In this document: piece by piece, positions 38,051-47,748 of the stretch
How the letters are laid out: each line of letters starts with the position of its first letter
Numbering within the stretch: position 1 is the stretch's first letter
Source: an uncultured Pelagibacteraceae bacterium
GTDB lineage: Bacteria; Pseudomonadota; Alphaproteobacteria; Pelagibacterales; Pelagibacteraceae
Reading direction: 5' to 3'
NCBI GenBank assembly: GCA_902633965.1
Contig: CACPID010000001.1
Coordinates: forward strand, 75,845-139,844
Length of the DNA: 64,000 bases
Translations under genes and position numbers: made by a program
The notes under the pieces: generated by a model
What the model saw: only the letters and a program-made list of their open reading frames with translations
What the model was told of the DNA's origin: nothing
Databases searched by the model: none

Positions 38051-38902
38051 ATGAGTGACATTGAGAAGATAAAGCAATTAAGACAATCTACAGGTGCAGG
38101 TTTTAAAGATTGTAATGCCGCAATACAAGAGTCGGGTGGTGATATCGATAAAGCAATAGAAATATTGAGAGTTAAAGGTGTTTCAAAAGCATCAAAAAAA
38201 ATGTCCAGAGAGGCTAAAGAAGGTGTAGTTGCTTTGAGTGGTAATGAAAAAAAGTTCTCGATAATAGAGGTAAATTGTGAAACAGACTTTGTAGCAAAAA
38301 ATGAAGATTTCATTAATTTTGTAAAAGAATTAAGTGAGATAAATTTATTTAACAACTCAGATGTAGAAAAAATCAAAAAAGCTAAAATGAAAAACACAGA
38401 TACGGTAGAAAATAATCTAGTATCAATTATTGCTAAAATTGGTGAAAAAATAACTATAGGTCGGGCTAAAACAATATCGAATGATAATTCATTAAATTTT
38501 AGTTACTTGCATTCAGTGGTTAAAGATAATTTATCAAAACTTGCAGTTGTAGTTTCCTTAAATACTAAAGAAAAAAATGAAAAAATTAATATTTTTGGAA
38601 AACAGCTTGCAATGCATATTGCGGCCTCTAGTCCTTTAGCACTTGAGTCTAAAGATATTCCCCAATCAATTATTGAAAAAGAACAAGAACTAGTAACTGA
38701 AGAACTAAAAAATTCTGGAAAACCAGATGAGATTGTAAAAAAAATTAGTTTAGGTAAAATAAATAAATTTAAAGAGGATAATAGTTTATTAAGCCAACCT
38801 TGGGTTATGGAACCAAAGAAAAAAGTAAAAGATATTTTAAAAGAGTTGAATATATCAGATCTAAAAATTAATGACTTTTTCAGACTTAAAATTGGAGAAT
38901 AG
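38051..38902 (+). CDS. tsf: Elongation factor Ts
   Basis: 283 aa. An N-terminal UBA-like domain ([19 protein letters not shown]) is followed by the EF-Tu-contacting motif [13 protein letters not shown]. It exchanges GDP for GTP on EF-Tu. It follows rpsB by one base, the universal pairing. The next gene is frr rather than the pyrH that usually separates the two. Confidence 0.98.
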   Translation: MSDIEKIKQLRQSTGAGFKDCNAAIQESGGDIDKAIEILRVKGVSKASKKMSREAKEGVVALSGNEKKFSIIEVNCETDFVAKNEDFINFVKELSEINLFNNSDVEKIKKAKMKNTDTVENNLVSIIAKIGEKITIGRAKTISNDNSLNFSYLHSVVKDNLSKLAVVVSLNTKEKNEKINIFGKQLAMHIAASSPLALESKDIPQSIIEKEQELVTEELKNSGKPDEIVKKISLGKINKFKEDNSLLSQPWVMEPKKKVKDILKELNISDLKINDFFRLKIGE

Positions 38903-39454
38903 ATGTTTAAAAAAGAAATTTATAATCAAAAAATGCAAAAGACTTTAGAAGTCTTTAATAAAGAGCTCGGTGCTTTGAGAACAGGACGTGCAAATGCAAA
39001 TATGTTGGATCTTATTAAAGTTGATGTCTATGGACAAAAAATGCCCATTAATCAATTAGGAACAATTACAACCCCTGAGCCTAGAACTATAAATATCCAA
39101 GTTTGGGATCTAAATAATGTAAATTTAATTGACTCTACAATTAAAAAATCTGAATTAGGATTAAATCCCCAAATTGATGGACAACTTATCAGATTACCCA
39201 TTCCAGATCTTAGCGAGGAGAGGCGAAGCGAAATGAAAAAAATGATTAAATCTATGGGCGAAAAATGTAAAATTTCTATTAGAAATATTAGAAGAGAAGG
39301 AAATGATGATTTGAAAAACTCACTCAAAAAAAAAGAAATTTCTGAAGATGAGGAAAAAAAAAATGAAAAGGAAATACAAGAAATCACAGACAATCATATA
39401 AAAATAATTGATCAAAAAGTTGTAGATAAAGAAAAAGAAATAATGACCATATGA
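38903..39454 (+). CDS. frr: Ribosome recycling factor
   Basis: 183 aa, normal length. Signatures: the N-terminal FNKELGALRTGRANANMLD, then LIRLPIPDLSEERRSEM. It splits post-termination ribosomes together with EF-G. The ATG directly follows the tsf TAG, and a GGAGA at 38894-38898 is one of the few Shine-Dalgarno-like sites in the window, although close to the start. It overlaps uppS by four bases. Confidence 0.98.
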   Translation: MFKKEIYNQKMQKTLEVFNKELGALRTGRANANMLDLIKVDVYGQKMPINQLGTITTPEPRTINIQVWDLNNVNLIDSTIKKSELGLNPQIDGQLIRLPIPDLSEERRSEMKKMIKSMGEKCKISIRNIRREGNDDLKNSLKKKEISEDEEKKNEKEIQEITDNHIKIIDQKVVDKEKEIMTI

Positions 39455-40125
39455 ATCCAATAAATCATGTAGCCATTATTATGGATGGTAATGGTAGATG
39501 GGGATTAAAACATAAAAAATCACGAAATGCAGGGCATAAAGCAGGACTTAATACAGTTGAAAAAATTATAAAAGAAACCATTAAACAAAAAATAAAATTT
39601 TTAACACTATATGCATTTTCTACAGAAAATTGGAAAAGACCTAAAAGAGAAATAAACTATTTATTTAATCTTCTAGAAAACTTTTTAATAAACAAAATTG
39701 AAGAATTAAATAAGCAAAATATAAAGCTTAAAATAATTGGAATTAAAAAATTTACAAAAAAATTAAATAAACTTTTAATTCATTCAGAAAAAAAAACATT
39801 TAAAAATAAAAGATTACAAATCAATTTAGCCTTAAATTACGGTTCAAAATATGAATTAGTTAATGCATTCAGGTGCTTATCTAAAAATAAGGAAAAAATA
39901 AATGAAAATAGTATTTCTAAATATTTGCTTACAAATGATACACCTGATCCTGATCTACTTATAAGAACCGGGAATACAAAAAGACTAAGCAATTTTCTTT
40001 TATGGCAATTAGCCTATTCTGAGATTTTTTTTGAGCGTAAATTATGGCCAGATTTTAACGATAAAGATTATAATAAAATAATAAAAAAATTTAAGAACAC
40101 AAAAAGAAATTTTGGAAAAATATGA
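39451..40125 (+). CDS. uppS: Undecaprenyl diphosphate synthase
   Basis: 224 aa cis-prenyltransferase that makes the C55 lipid carrier for peptidoglycan and polysaccharide synthesis. The catalytic motif MDGNGRWG is at 11-18 (D12). TLYAFSTENWKRP and the C-terminal PDPDLLIRTGNTKRLSNFL with WPDF are conserved. It is slightly shorter than the E. coli enzyme. ATGA-type overlaps join it to both frr and cdsA. Confidence 0.97.
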   Translation: MNPINHVAIIMDGNGRWGLKHKKSRNAGHKAGLNTVEKIIKETIKQKIKFLTLYAFSTENWKRPKREINYLFNLLENFLINKIEELNKQNIKLKIIGIKKFTKKLNKLLIHSEKKTFKNKRLQINLALNYGSKYELVNAFRCLSKNKEKINENSISKYLLTNDTPDPDLLIRTGNTKRLSNFLLWQLAYSEIFFERKLWPDFNDKDYNKIIKKFKNTKRNFGKI

Positions 40126-40760
40126 AAAATAAAGAATTAAAAAAAAGAATTTTAAGCTCCTTAATTTTAATACCAATAACTTTTTTCTTAGTTATAAAAG
40201 GATCTTATTTTTTTATTACCTTTTTAAGTATAATTTATTTAATATCAATCTATGAATGGTTTAAAATGTGTAAAAAAAGCTTAATTAAGATATTAGGAAT
40301 TATATTTTTATCATTTTCATTCTATTCCGCCTTTTTAATAAGAGAATATTCTGAATTACATTTTTTTCTTTTTATTATTTTAATTTGTATTTTTACTGAC
40401 ATCGGTGGATATGTATTTGGCAAAGTTTTTAAAGGTCCAAAGTTAATTAAATTAAGTCCAAACAAAACTTACTCAGGAGTTATAGGTGGTTTTTTATTTT
40501 CATTGATAGCAGGTTTTCTATATTTGAAATTTGTAGAAATAAGAATTTTTAAATTTGACAATATAACAAAACTATACTTCATACTTATAATTTCTTTCAT
40601 AAGTCAAATAGGTGATTTAGTAATTTCTTATTTTAAAAGAAAAGCAAATATAAAAGATACCGGCAATATTCTACCTGGACATGGTGGATTATTGGATAGG
40701 ATTGATGGATTAATCTTTGTACTACCAATAGTATATTTAAAAATATTTATCTTATTATGA
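40122..40760 (+). CDS. cdsA: Phosphatidate cytidylyltransferase (CDP-diglyceride synthase)
   Basis: 212 aa, at the short end for the family (about 210-285), with roughly six hydrophobic helices. The C-terminal signature GNILPGHGGLLDRIDGL and the earlier DIGGYVFGKVFKGPKL are clear. It turns phosphatidic acid and CTP into CDP-diacylglycerol for phospholipid synthesis. It overlaps dxr by four bases. Confidence 0.95.
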   Translation: MKNKELKKRILSSLILIPITFFLVIKGSYFFITFLSIIYLISIYEWFKMCKKSLIKILGIIFLSFSFYSAFLIREYSELHFFLFIILICIFTDIGGYVFGKVFKGPKLIKLSPNKTYSGVIGGFLFSLIAGFLYLKFVEIRIFKFDNITKLYFILIISFISQIGDLVISYFKRKANIKDTGNILPGHGGLLDRIDGLIFVLPIVYLKIFILL

Positions 40761-41932
40761 AAAAAAAAATAGGTATTTTCGGATCAACTGGTTCAATTGG
40801 TAAATCCACTCTTTCGATTATTGCGCAAAATAAAAAAAATTTTGAGGTTATGTTTCTATCGACCAATAAAAATCTAAAAGAAATAAGCAAACAATGTAAA
40901 ATATTTAATCCAAAATTTGTTATTATAAATGATAAAGAAAATTTTTTAAAATTTGTTAGAAGTAATAAAAAAAAAATTAAAGTATTTAATACATACGAAG
41001 GTATTAGTTCACAAAAAAAAAAAATAGACTATACCATAAATGCAATAAGTGGTTTTCATGGACTCGAGCCCACTCTTAAGATTATTCCTCATACAAAAAC
41101 TATTGCCATAGCTAATAAAGAGTCTTTAATATGTGGATGGAATTTAATTAAAAAAGCGATAGATAAATATAAGACAAATTTTATCCCAATCGACTCCGAA
41201 CATTTTTCTATTTGGTCTCTTTTAAAAGGAACCTCAGCAGAAATAGATAAAATTTATATCACAGCATCAGGAGGACCTTTTCTTAATATAAGTCATGAAA
41301 AATTGAAAAATATCAAACCACAACAGGCCATAAAACATCCTAAGTGGAATATGGGAAAAAAAATTTCTATCGATTCCGCTACTCTAATTAATAAAGTTTT
41401 CGAATTAATAGAAGCAAAAAAAATATTCAATACCGAATTTAGAAAACTTGAAATAATATTGCATCCAGAATCTTATGTTCATGCTATTGTTAAGTTTAAA
41501 AATGGTATAACTAAAATTTTAGTACATGATACAGATATGAAAATACCTATATTTAATTCCATTTACCAAAATTCAAATAATAAAATTAAAACAAGCCAAC
41601 TTGACTTTTCAAAACTTAATAATTTAAAATTTCAAAAAGTAAATAAAAAACTATTTCCATCTATAAAAATATTAAATTTTTTTAAAAAAATAAAAAACTC
41701 ATTATACGAGACTGTTTTGGTTAGCGCTAACGATGAGTTGGTAGCTCTTTTTTTAAATGGTAAAATAGGATTTTTAGATATTACAAAAAACCTCATTATG
41801 ATTATGAATTTAAAAGAATTTAAAAAAATGAAGCAAAGAAAGCCCAAAAACTTTGAAGAAATATATAAACTTAATAGATATGTGAGATTGAAAACATATT
41901 CTTTATGTGTAAGATCCAGTCGAAATGCTTAA
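40757..41932 (+). CDS. dxr: 1-deoxy-D-xylulose 5-phosphate reductoisomerase
   Basis: 391 aa. NADPH site GSTGSIGKSTL at 9-19; metal site in PIDSEHFSIW; SGGPF loop; and HPKWNMGKKISIDSATL. It commits DXP to the MEP isoprenoid pathway, which supplies UppS. The gene overlaps bamA by eight bases. In most alphaproteobacteria rseP lies between these two; here it does not. Confidence 0.97.
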   Translation: MKKKIGIFGSTGSIGKSTLSIIAQNKKNFEVMFLSTNKNLKEISKQCKIFNPKFVIINDKENFLKFVRSNKKKIKVFNTYEGISSQKKKIDYTINAISGFHGLEPTLKIIPHTKTIAIANKESLICGWNLIKKAIDKYKTNFIPIDSEHFSIWSLLKGTSAEIDKIYITASGGPFLNISHEKLKNIKPQQAIKHPKWNMGKKISIDSATLINKVFELIEAKKIFNTEFRKLEIILHPESYVHAIVKFKNGITKILVHDTDMKIPIFNSIYQNSNNKIKTSQLDFSKLNNLKFQKVNKKLFPSIKILNFFKKIKNSLYETVLVSANDELVALFLNGKIGFLDITKNLIMIMNLKEFKKMKQRKPKNFEEIYKLNRYVRLKTYSLCVRSSRNA

Positions 41933-44159
41933 ATTAATATCAACAATACTATTATTTTTTTTTCTTATATTTCAAGTCAATTCAGAGGAAATAAAAGAAA
42001 TCAGAGTAATCAACAATGATAGAATTTCTAAAGATACAATACAAATTTTTTCAAATATTAAAATTGGGGAAAATTATGATCAAAATGATTTGAATAGAAT
42101 TCTAAAAGATATTTATGATACGAATTTCTTTTCAGATGTTTCGTTAGAAATAAAAGATGGTATTTTAATAATTGACGTTAAAGAAAATAAAATAATTCAA
42201 AATATTTTTATTGAGGGAATAAAAAGACAAGAATTAATTGAAGATCTCAAATCTAGGATATCCTCCAAAGATAAAAATCCATTTGTTGAAAATAATATTA
42301 AAAATGATGTATTGCTTATAAAAAAACTTCTTAAATCATCTGGTTACTATTTTTCAAATGTGAAAACAAACGTTATAGAAAATAACAATAATACAGTCGA
42401 TCTAGTTTTTAATCTAGAGCTTGGCGAAAAAGCATTTATTGAAAAAATCGAATTTATTGGTGATAAGTTTTATAAAGAACGAGTCCTTAGAAATTTAATC
42501 GCAAGCGAGGAGAAAAGATTTTGGAAATTTTTAAGCAAGAAAAAATATATTAATCCTGATCTTATAAAACTGGACGAAAGATTACTTAAAAAGTATTACT
42601 TAGATAGAGGTCATTACGAAGTAGATATTAAAGGAAGCTTTGTTGAATTTACTGAAAATAACGGTTTTAAATTGACTTATAATATAAATGCTGGTCCAAA
42701 ATTTATAATTAATTCTGCCAAACTAAAGTTACCTGTTGATTATAATGAAAAAGATTTTTCAAAAATAAAAAAACTACTATCTAAACTTGAAGGAAAATTA
42801 TACTCGTTAAATAGATTAAGTAAAATTGCAAAAGAAGTAGAATATTTAACACTTAGAAATGATTACGAATTTATTGATGCGTCTTTTAAAGAGAATGTCA
42901 TTGCTTCAAATAAAATCAACCTAGAGTTTGTAATTAAAGAGTTTGAAAAAGAATATCTAGCTAAAGTCAATATTTTTGGAAATAATATAACTGAGGAAAA
43001 AGTAATTAGAGACAATTTAGAGGTAGATGAAGGAGATCCTTTTAATAATATTTTGTTAACAAAGTCTATTAATAACCTAAAAGCTTTAAACATTTTTGGA
43101 AAAGTTGAATACGAAGTATTTCCTAGTGGAAAAAATGATAAAAAGAAAATTGTTAATATTACTATTGAGGAAAAACCAACTGGTGAAATTAGCGCCTCTG
43201 CAGGAACGGGTACATCTGGAGGAACCTTTGGATTTGGAATAAAAGAAAATAATTTTTTAGGAAAAAATATATCATTAGATACTAATTTAAGAGTTGATGA
43301 AGAAACAATAAAAGGGAAATTTGCGGTTGTAAATCCTAATTGGAATTACTCAGATAGAGCTTTGATCGTTTCTGTTGAAAGTAGTGTTACAGATAGAATG
43401 GGAGACTATGGGTACGAAACTTCTACAACAGGTTTTTCTTTTGGTTCTAATTGGGAGCAATACGATGATCTTTATTTTAGTCCCAAAATATCAATGTTTC
43501 ATGAAAAATTAGATACAAATCAAAGCGCTTCAAATAAATTAAAAAAGCAAGAGGGAGATTATTTAGATGCTGATTTTGCATATGGATTAGTATTAGATAA
43601 AAGAGATAGAAGATATCAAACTACAGATGGATATTTAAGCAAGTTTAATCAAAAAGTTCCATTTATATCTGAGGACTACTCATTTTTTAATAGTTATGAG
43701 TATACAACTTTTAATAAAATTAAGGATGTTGTAACAAAATTATCAATTCAAGCACGAGCGATAAATTCAATAACAGACGAAGATGTAAGGATTTCTAAAA
43801 GATTATATGTTTCAGGAAAACGCCTAAGAGGCTTTGAGCCGGGAAAAATTGGCCCAATAGATGGTGGCGATTTTATTGGTGGAAACTATACAACTGCTAT
43901 AAATGCAGCAACAACTCTACCAGAATTTGGAGCTAATCTTGAAAATTTAGATTTTCAAATATTTTTAGATGCAGCCAATGTATTTGGTGTAGATTATGAC
44001 AGTTCTCTCGATAACTCAAAATTAAGATCCTCATTTGGTTTTGGTGTTGATTGGTTCACAGTATTAGGGCCATTAAATTTTTCTATAGCACAGCCTTTAA
44101 CAAAGGCAGATACTGATAAAACCGAGTCGTTTAGGTTTAATATTGGAACAACATTTTAA
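41925..44159 (+). CDS. bamA: Outer membrane protein assembly factor BamA
   Basis: 744 aa. Signal peptide at about 1-20 (LISTILLFFFLIFQVNSEE), five POTRA domains up to about residue 415, then a 16-strand barrel from about 425 to the terminal phenylalanine. The conserved RLYVSGKRLRGFEPGKIGP loop contains the VRGF-equivalent motif (LRGF). It folds and inserts outer-membrane beta-barrels, including the autotransporter encoded 5 kb downstream. It overlaps dxr and is followed by the Skp-like chaperone. Confidence 0.96.
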   Translation: MLKLISTILLFFFLIFQVNSEEIKEIRVINNDRISKDTIQIFSNIKIGENYDQNDLNRILKDIYDTNFFSDVSLEIKDGILIIDVKENKIIQNIFIEGIKRQELIEDLKSRISSKDKNPFVENNIKNDVLLIKKLLKSSGYYFSNVKTNVIENNNNTVDLVFNLELGEKAFIEKIEFIGDKFYKERVLRNLIASEEKRFWKFLSKKKYINPDLIKLDERLLKKYYLDRGHYEVDIKGSFVEFTENNGFKLTYNINAGPKFIINSAKLKLPVDYNEKDFSKIKKLLSKLEGKLYSLNRLSKIAKEVEYLTLRNDYEFIDASFKENVIASNKINLEFVIKEFEKEYLAKVNIFGNNITEEKVIRDNLEVDEGDPFNNILLTKSINNLKALNIFGKVEYEVFPSGKNDKKKIVNITIEEKPTGEISASAGTGTSGGTFGFGIKENNFLGKNISLDTNLRVDEETIKGKFAVVNPNWNYSDRALIVSVESSVTDRMGDYGYETSTTGFSFGSNWEQYDDLYFSPKISMFHEKLDTNQSASNKLKKQEGDYLDADFAYGLVLDKRDRRYQTTDGYLSKFNQKVPFISEDYSFFNSYEYTTFNKIKDVVTKLSIQARAINSITDEDVRISKRLYVSGKRLRGFEPGKIGPIDGGDFIGGNYTTAINAATTLPEFGANLENLDFQIFLDAANVFGVDYDSSLDNSKLRSSFGFGVDWFTVLGPLNFSIAQPLTKADTDKTESFRFNIGTTF

Positions 44160-44162
44160 TTG

Positions 44163-44693
44163 ATGAAAAAGAAAAAAATTTTATTTTCATTTTTATTAAT
44201 TTTATACTTTTCCATTAATACAAATTTGGCTAAGGCAGAAAAAATTGTTTATATTGATATGGATAAAATAATGCAGATCTCAAAAGCTGGTAAAGCGGCA
44301 GTATCTAAGATTAATGATCAAAAAAAAAAAGATGTAAGCAAATTTCAAAAAATTGAAAAGGACCTTAAATCTAAAGAGGAGGATCTAATTACAAAAAAAA
44401 ATGTTATTAGTGCAGAAGAATTTAATAAAAAACTAAATGACCTTACAAAAGAAATAAATAATTATCGAACCTTACGCCAAGAAGCAATTGATTTATCTAC
44501 AAAGTCTCGACTAAACGCAAGTGCTGACTTTGCAGAAAAAATAAAACCTATATTAGCAGATTACGCAGCAGAAAATAATATTGATATGATAATACAAAAA
44601 AAAAATATTATAATGGGGAAAACAGATCTTGATATTACTGATGAGATTTTAATAATTGTTGATAAAAAAATAAACAAACTAAATGTTAATTAA
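44163..44693 (+). CDS. skp: Periplasmic chaperone of the OmpH/Skp family
   Basis: 176 aa from ATG 44163; the in-frame TTG at 44160 is less likely. A signal peptide at 1-21 ends NLAKAE. The mature protein begins KIVYIDMDKIMQ, as Skp does, then a Lys/Glu-rich helical hairpin of about 80 residues forms the tentacles, and a closing strand reads IDMIIQKKNIIMG. Skp trimers hold unfolded outer-membrane proteins on their way to BamA. The location between bamA and fabZ supports this. Confidence 0.88.
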   Translation: MKKKKILFSFLLILYFSINTNLAKAEKIVYIDMDKIMQISKAGKAAVSKINDQKKKDVSKFQKIEKDLKSKEEDLITKKNVISAEEFNKKLNDLTKEINNYRTLRQEAIDLSTKSRLNASADFAEKIKPILADYAAENNIDMIIQKKNIIMGKTDLDITDEILIIVDKKINKLNVN

Positions 44694-45143
44694 GTGTCAA
44701 ATATACTTACAAAAGATGATATAATTCAATTACTCCCACATAGGGAACCAATGCTTTTAATTGATGAATTAAATAATATAAAAAAACTTCATTCAGCAAC
44801 AGCAATTGTGAATGTAAAAAAAAACAGCTTTTTTGTTCAAGGTCATTTTCCTGGTCAACCTGTAATGCCTGGAGTATTAATAGTAGAAGCGTTTGGACAA
44901 GCAGCAGCTGCTTTAACAGCTCATGGCATAGATAAAAAAACATACGAAAATAAATTAGTTTTTTTAATGAGTGTTGAAAAAGCAAGATTTAGAAACCCAG
45001 TAATTCCTGATTGTAAATTAGAATTAAATATTGAAGCTATTAGATCTCATGGCAGGGTGTGGAAATACAAAGGCGAAGCCTTTGTAAGCGACAAAAAAAT
45101 GGCTGATGCTCAATGGTCAGCAACAATTGTGGATAGGAAATAA
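44694..45143 (+). CDS. fabZ: 3-hydroxyacyl-[ACP] dehydratase FabZ
   Basis: 149 aa hot-dog dehydratase. LLPHREPMLLIDE at 13-25 and the catalytic GHFPGQPVMPG with H51, and E65 in LIVEAFGQ. It dehydrates 3-hydroxyacyl-ACP, the same precursor pool from which LpxA and LpxD draw their acyl chains. Start is GTG at 44694, directly after the skp TAA. It precedes lpxD here, the reverse of the common lpxD-fabZ-lpxA order. Confidence 0.95.
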   Translation: MSNILTKDDIIQLLPHREPMLLIDELNNIKKLHSATAIVNVKKNSFFVQGHFPGQPVMPGVLIVEAFGQAAAALTAHGIDKKTYENKLVFLMSVEKARFRNPVIPDCKLELNIEAIRSHGRVWKYKGEAFVSDKKMADAQWSATIVDRK

Positions 45144-45169
45144 TCAGCAATAATTCTTGATAACCAATA

Positions 45170-45197
45170 AATAAAAGTAGTGATAAAAACTTTTATT
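45170..45197 (+). other. AT-rich inverted repeat just before lpxD
   Basis: AATAAAAG (45170-45177) and CTTTTATT (45190-45197) form an 8-bp stem with a 12-base loop, ending one base before the lpxD ATG. It lies in the only sizable gap (55 bases) in the skp-to-lpxB run. It might affect lpxD initiation or mark a promoter. Inverted repeats of this size arise easily in such AT-rich DNA. Confidence 0.3.
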
Positions 45198-45198
45198 G

Positions 45199-46179
45199 AT
45201 GAATAATCCTTTTTTTAAAAATACTGGACCGCATGATATAAATTATTTACTGAAGTCTATTAATTTAAAAGCTAATCAAAAGTTTCCTGAAGGCCATATA
45301 AAAGATATCAAAGATCTTTTCTCATCTGAAAAAAGTGATATTACATTTTTTCACTCAAAAAAATATCATGATTTAGCAAAAAAAACCAAAGCATCATATT
45401 GTATCACTAATGAAAAATTAAAATCTGCTTTACCAAATACATGTAGAGCTATAATTTCTGACAATATTCTATTAGATACAGCAAAAATAACTCAAATTTT
45501 TTATCCAGATTCTATTACAGATAATTTTGATGATACTGCTGAACCTGTTGAGAAAACAGAATTTAAAACAAAAGTTAAATTTGGTAAAAACGTGCTAATC
45601 GGTAATAATGTTAAAATAGGATTAAATTGCTCAATCGGACATAATTCTATAATTGAAAAAAATGTATTGATTGGAAATAATTGCTCGATTGGATCTAATG
45701 TAATAATTAAAAATACAATTATAATGAATAACGTGCATATATTAGATGGTTGTGTAGTTGGAAAAAAAGGTTTTGGTTTTTTTCCTGATAAAGTTTCTAA
45801 TTTTAGATATCCTCAGGTAGGTATGGTAATTATAGAAGATAATGTTGAGATTGGCTGTGGATCAACAATTGATAGAGGTTCTCTTTCGAATACAATTATT
45901 GGTAAAAACACCTATCTAGACAATCAAATACATATCGCTCACAATGTAAAGATAGGCGAGAATTGCATTATAGCTGGTCAGGTTGGTTTTGCTGGAAGTT
46001 CCGTTTTAGGAAATAATGTGATGATAGGCGGTCAAGCAGGAATATCAGGTCACTTAAAAGTTGGAAATAACGTACAAATAGGTGGTGGAAGCGGTGTAAT
46101 AAAAAATATCTCAGACAATACTAAAGTTATGGGCTATCCAGCTAAAGATTTAAAAAATTTTATTAGAGAGAACAAATGA
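45199..46179 (+). CDS. lpxD: UDP-3-O-acylglucosamine N-acyltransferase
   Basis: 326 aa; ATG 45199 is preferred to the TTG before it. An N-terminal uridine-binding domain (about 1-100) is followed by left-handed beta-helix hexapeptide repeats (IGNNVKIG, IGNNCSIG and so on) and the catalytic histidine in NQIHIAHNVKIGEN. It adds the second, N-linked 3-hydroxyacyl chain in lipid A synthesis. It overlaps lpxA by four bases. Confidence 0.95.
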   Translation: MNNPFFKNTGPHDINYLLKSINLKANQKFPEGHIKDIKDLFSSEKSDITFFHSKKYHDLAKKTKASYCITNEKLKSALPNTCRAIISDNILLDTAKITQIFYPDSITDNFDDTAEPVEKTEFKTKVKFGKNVLIGNNVKIGLNCSIGHNSIIEKNVLIGNNCSIGSNVIIKNTIIMNNVHILDGCVVGKKGFGFFPDKVSNFRYPQVGMVIIEDNVEIGCGSTIDRGSLSNTIIGKNTYLDNQIHIAHNVKIGENCIIAGQVGFAGSSVLGNNVMIGGQAGISGHLKVGNNVQIGGGSGVIKNISDNTKVMGYPAKDLKNFIRENK

Positions 46180-46952
46180 TAGATAAAACTGCAATAATAG
46201 ACTCGAAAGCCAAATTGAGTAAAAATGTTCAGGTAGGTCCTTATTGTGTAATTGGTCCAAATGTAGAAATCGGAGAAAATACTGTAATTCACTCTCATGT
46301 TAATATTTCTGGAAATACTAAAATTGGTAAAAATAATAAAATATACCCATTTGTGTCGGTGAATGACCCACAAGATTTAAAATATAATGGAGAGCCAACA
46401 AATCTAGTGATTGGGGATAATAATAAAATAAGAGAATATGTAACTATAAATCCAGGTACAGTTGGTGGTGGTGGCAAAACAGTTATTGGAAACAATTGTT
46501 TATTTATGATCTCATCTCATATTGCTCATGATTGTCAGGTAGGAAATAATGTAATAATTGCTAACAATGTACCTTTAGGAGGACATGCGATTATTGAAGA
46601 TAATGTAGTTATAGGTGGCAATTCTGCTGTTCAACAATTTACAAGAATTGGAAAAATGGCAATGATCGGAGGAATGACAGGAGTCCTTCATGACGTAATT
46701 CCTTATGGATTGTCAATTGGAAATAGAAATTCATTGCAAGGATTGAACTTAATAGGTTTAAGACGGGCAAAGTTTGAAAATAAGGATATCTTAGGTTTGA
46801 GTGAAGCGTATAAGGAGATTTTTGCCACAAAGAATATTAACGAAAATATAAGTAATTTAAATGGCTCTTTCAAAGAAAACCCATTAGTTAAAAATGTTAT
46901 TGACTTTATAACAAAAGATAAAAAAAGATCTATTTGTACACCATTTTCGTAA
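46176..46952 (+). CDS. lpxA: UDP-N-acetylglucosamine acyltransferase
   Basis: 258 aa. Left-handed beta-helix with hexapeptide repeats from the N-terminus (IGPNVEIGENTVIHSHV). The active-site histidines are H115 and H118 in SSHIAHDCQVG. VNDPQDLKYNGEPT is conserved in the family. A helical C-terminal domain (about 190-258) completes the trimer. It catalyses the first acylation in lipid A synthesis. Confidence 0.97.
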   Translation: MIDKTAIIDSKAKLSKNVQVGPYCVIGPNVEIGENTVIHSHVNISGNTKIGKNNKIYPFVSVNDPQDLKYNGEPTNLVIGDNNKIREYVTINPGTVGGGGKTVIGNNCLFMISSHIAHDCQVGNNVIIANNVPLGGHAIIEDNVVIGGNSAVQQFTRIGKMAMIGGMTGVLHDVIPYGLSIGNRNSLQGLNLIGLRRAKFENKDILGLSEAYKEIFATKNINENISNLNGSFKENPLVKNVIDFITKDKKRSICTPFS

Positions 46953-46953
46953 G

Positions 46954-47748
46954 ATGATAGGATTAATTTTTGGTGATACCGATTTTCCAAAGGAAATTCT
47001 TAAAACTATCAAAAAAAGGAAAATAAAATATTTGATAATAGATTTATCAAAATCAAAAAAATTTAATAAAGATAACAAATCTCACTCAGTATCAATAGGC
47101 CAATTCGGTAAAATTTTAAATATTCTCAAAGAAAATAACTGTAAGAACGTCTTATTTGCTGGAAAAGTAAATAAACCAAACTTTTCTAAATTAAAATTAG
47201 ATTTTAAAGGTATTTATTATATCCCAAGAATAATCAAAGCATCTAAGCTTGGAGACGCAGCTATACTTAAAGAAATTATTAAAATATTAGCGCAAAACAA
47301 AATTAAAACCGAAAATTCATTAAAATTTAATCCTGAACTATCTTTAAAAAAGGGTACATATTCCAAGATCAAACCGAATAAAAAAGACCAATTAGATATT
47401 ATTAAAGCAATTCAAACACTAAATAATTTAAGAGAATATAATTTTAGCCAAGGAGTTGTGGTTAGAAATAAAAAAATAATTTCTATAGAAGGAAAGGGTG
47501 GGACAAAAAAAATGCTTGAAAAAAGTAGAAGTAAAAAGTTTAGAAATCATGGTGTTTTGGTTAAGTTTCCAAAAAAGAAACAAGACTTAAGGGTAGATCT
47601 TCCTACAATTGGGTTGAAAACGATCAAGCAAAGTAAAGCTGCTGGATTGAAAGGTATTGTAATTAAAAACAAACAGCATGTCTTTTTAGATAAAAACAAA
47701 TGTATTAAATTTGTTGATAAAAATAAGATGTTCATCTCTGTTAAATGA
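46954..47748 (+). CDS. lpxI: UDP-2,3-diacylglucosamine pyrophosphatase LpxI (DUF1009 family)
   Basis: 264 aa. LpxI replaces LpxH in alphaproteobacteria and hydrolyses UDP-2,3-diacylglucosamine to lipid X. The family pattern is visible: an N-terminal GLIFGDTDFP nucleotide-binding start, NVLFAGKVNKPNFS, GQFGKI and the C-terminal GLKTIKQSKAAGLKGIVI. It lies in the conserved slot between lpxA and lpxB, beginning one base after the lpxA stop and overlapping lpxB by four. Confidence 0.92.
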   Translation: MIGLIFGDTDFPKEILKTIKKRKIKYLIIDLSKSKKFNKDNKSHSVSIGQFGKILNILKENNCKNVLFAGKVNKPNFSKLKLDFKGIYYIPRIIKASKLGDAAILKEIIKILAQNKIKTENSLKFNPELSLKKGTYSKIKPNKKDQLDIIKAIQTLNNLREYNFSQGVVVRNKKIISIEGKGGTKKMLEKSRSKKFRNHGVLVKFPKKKQDLRVDLPTIGLKTIKQSKAAGLKGIVIKNKQHVFLDKNKCIKFVDKNKMFISVK

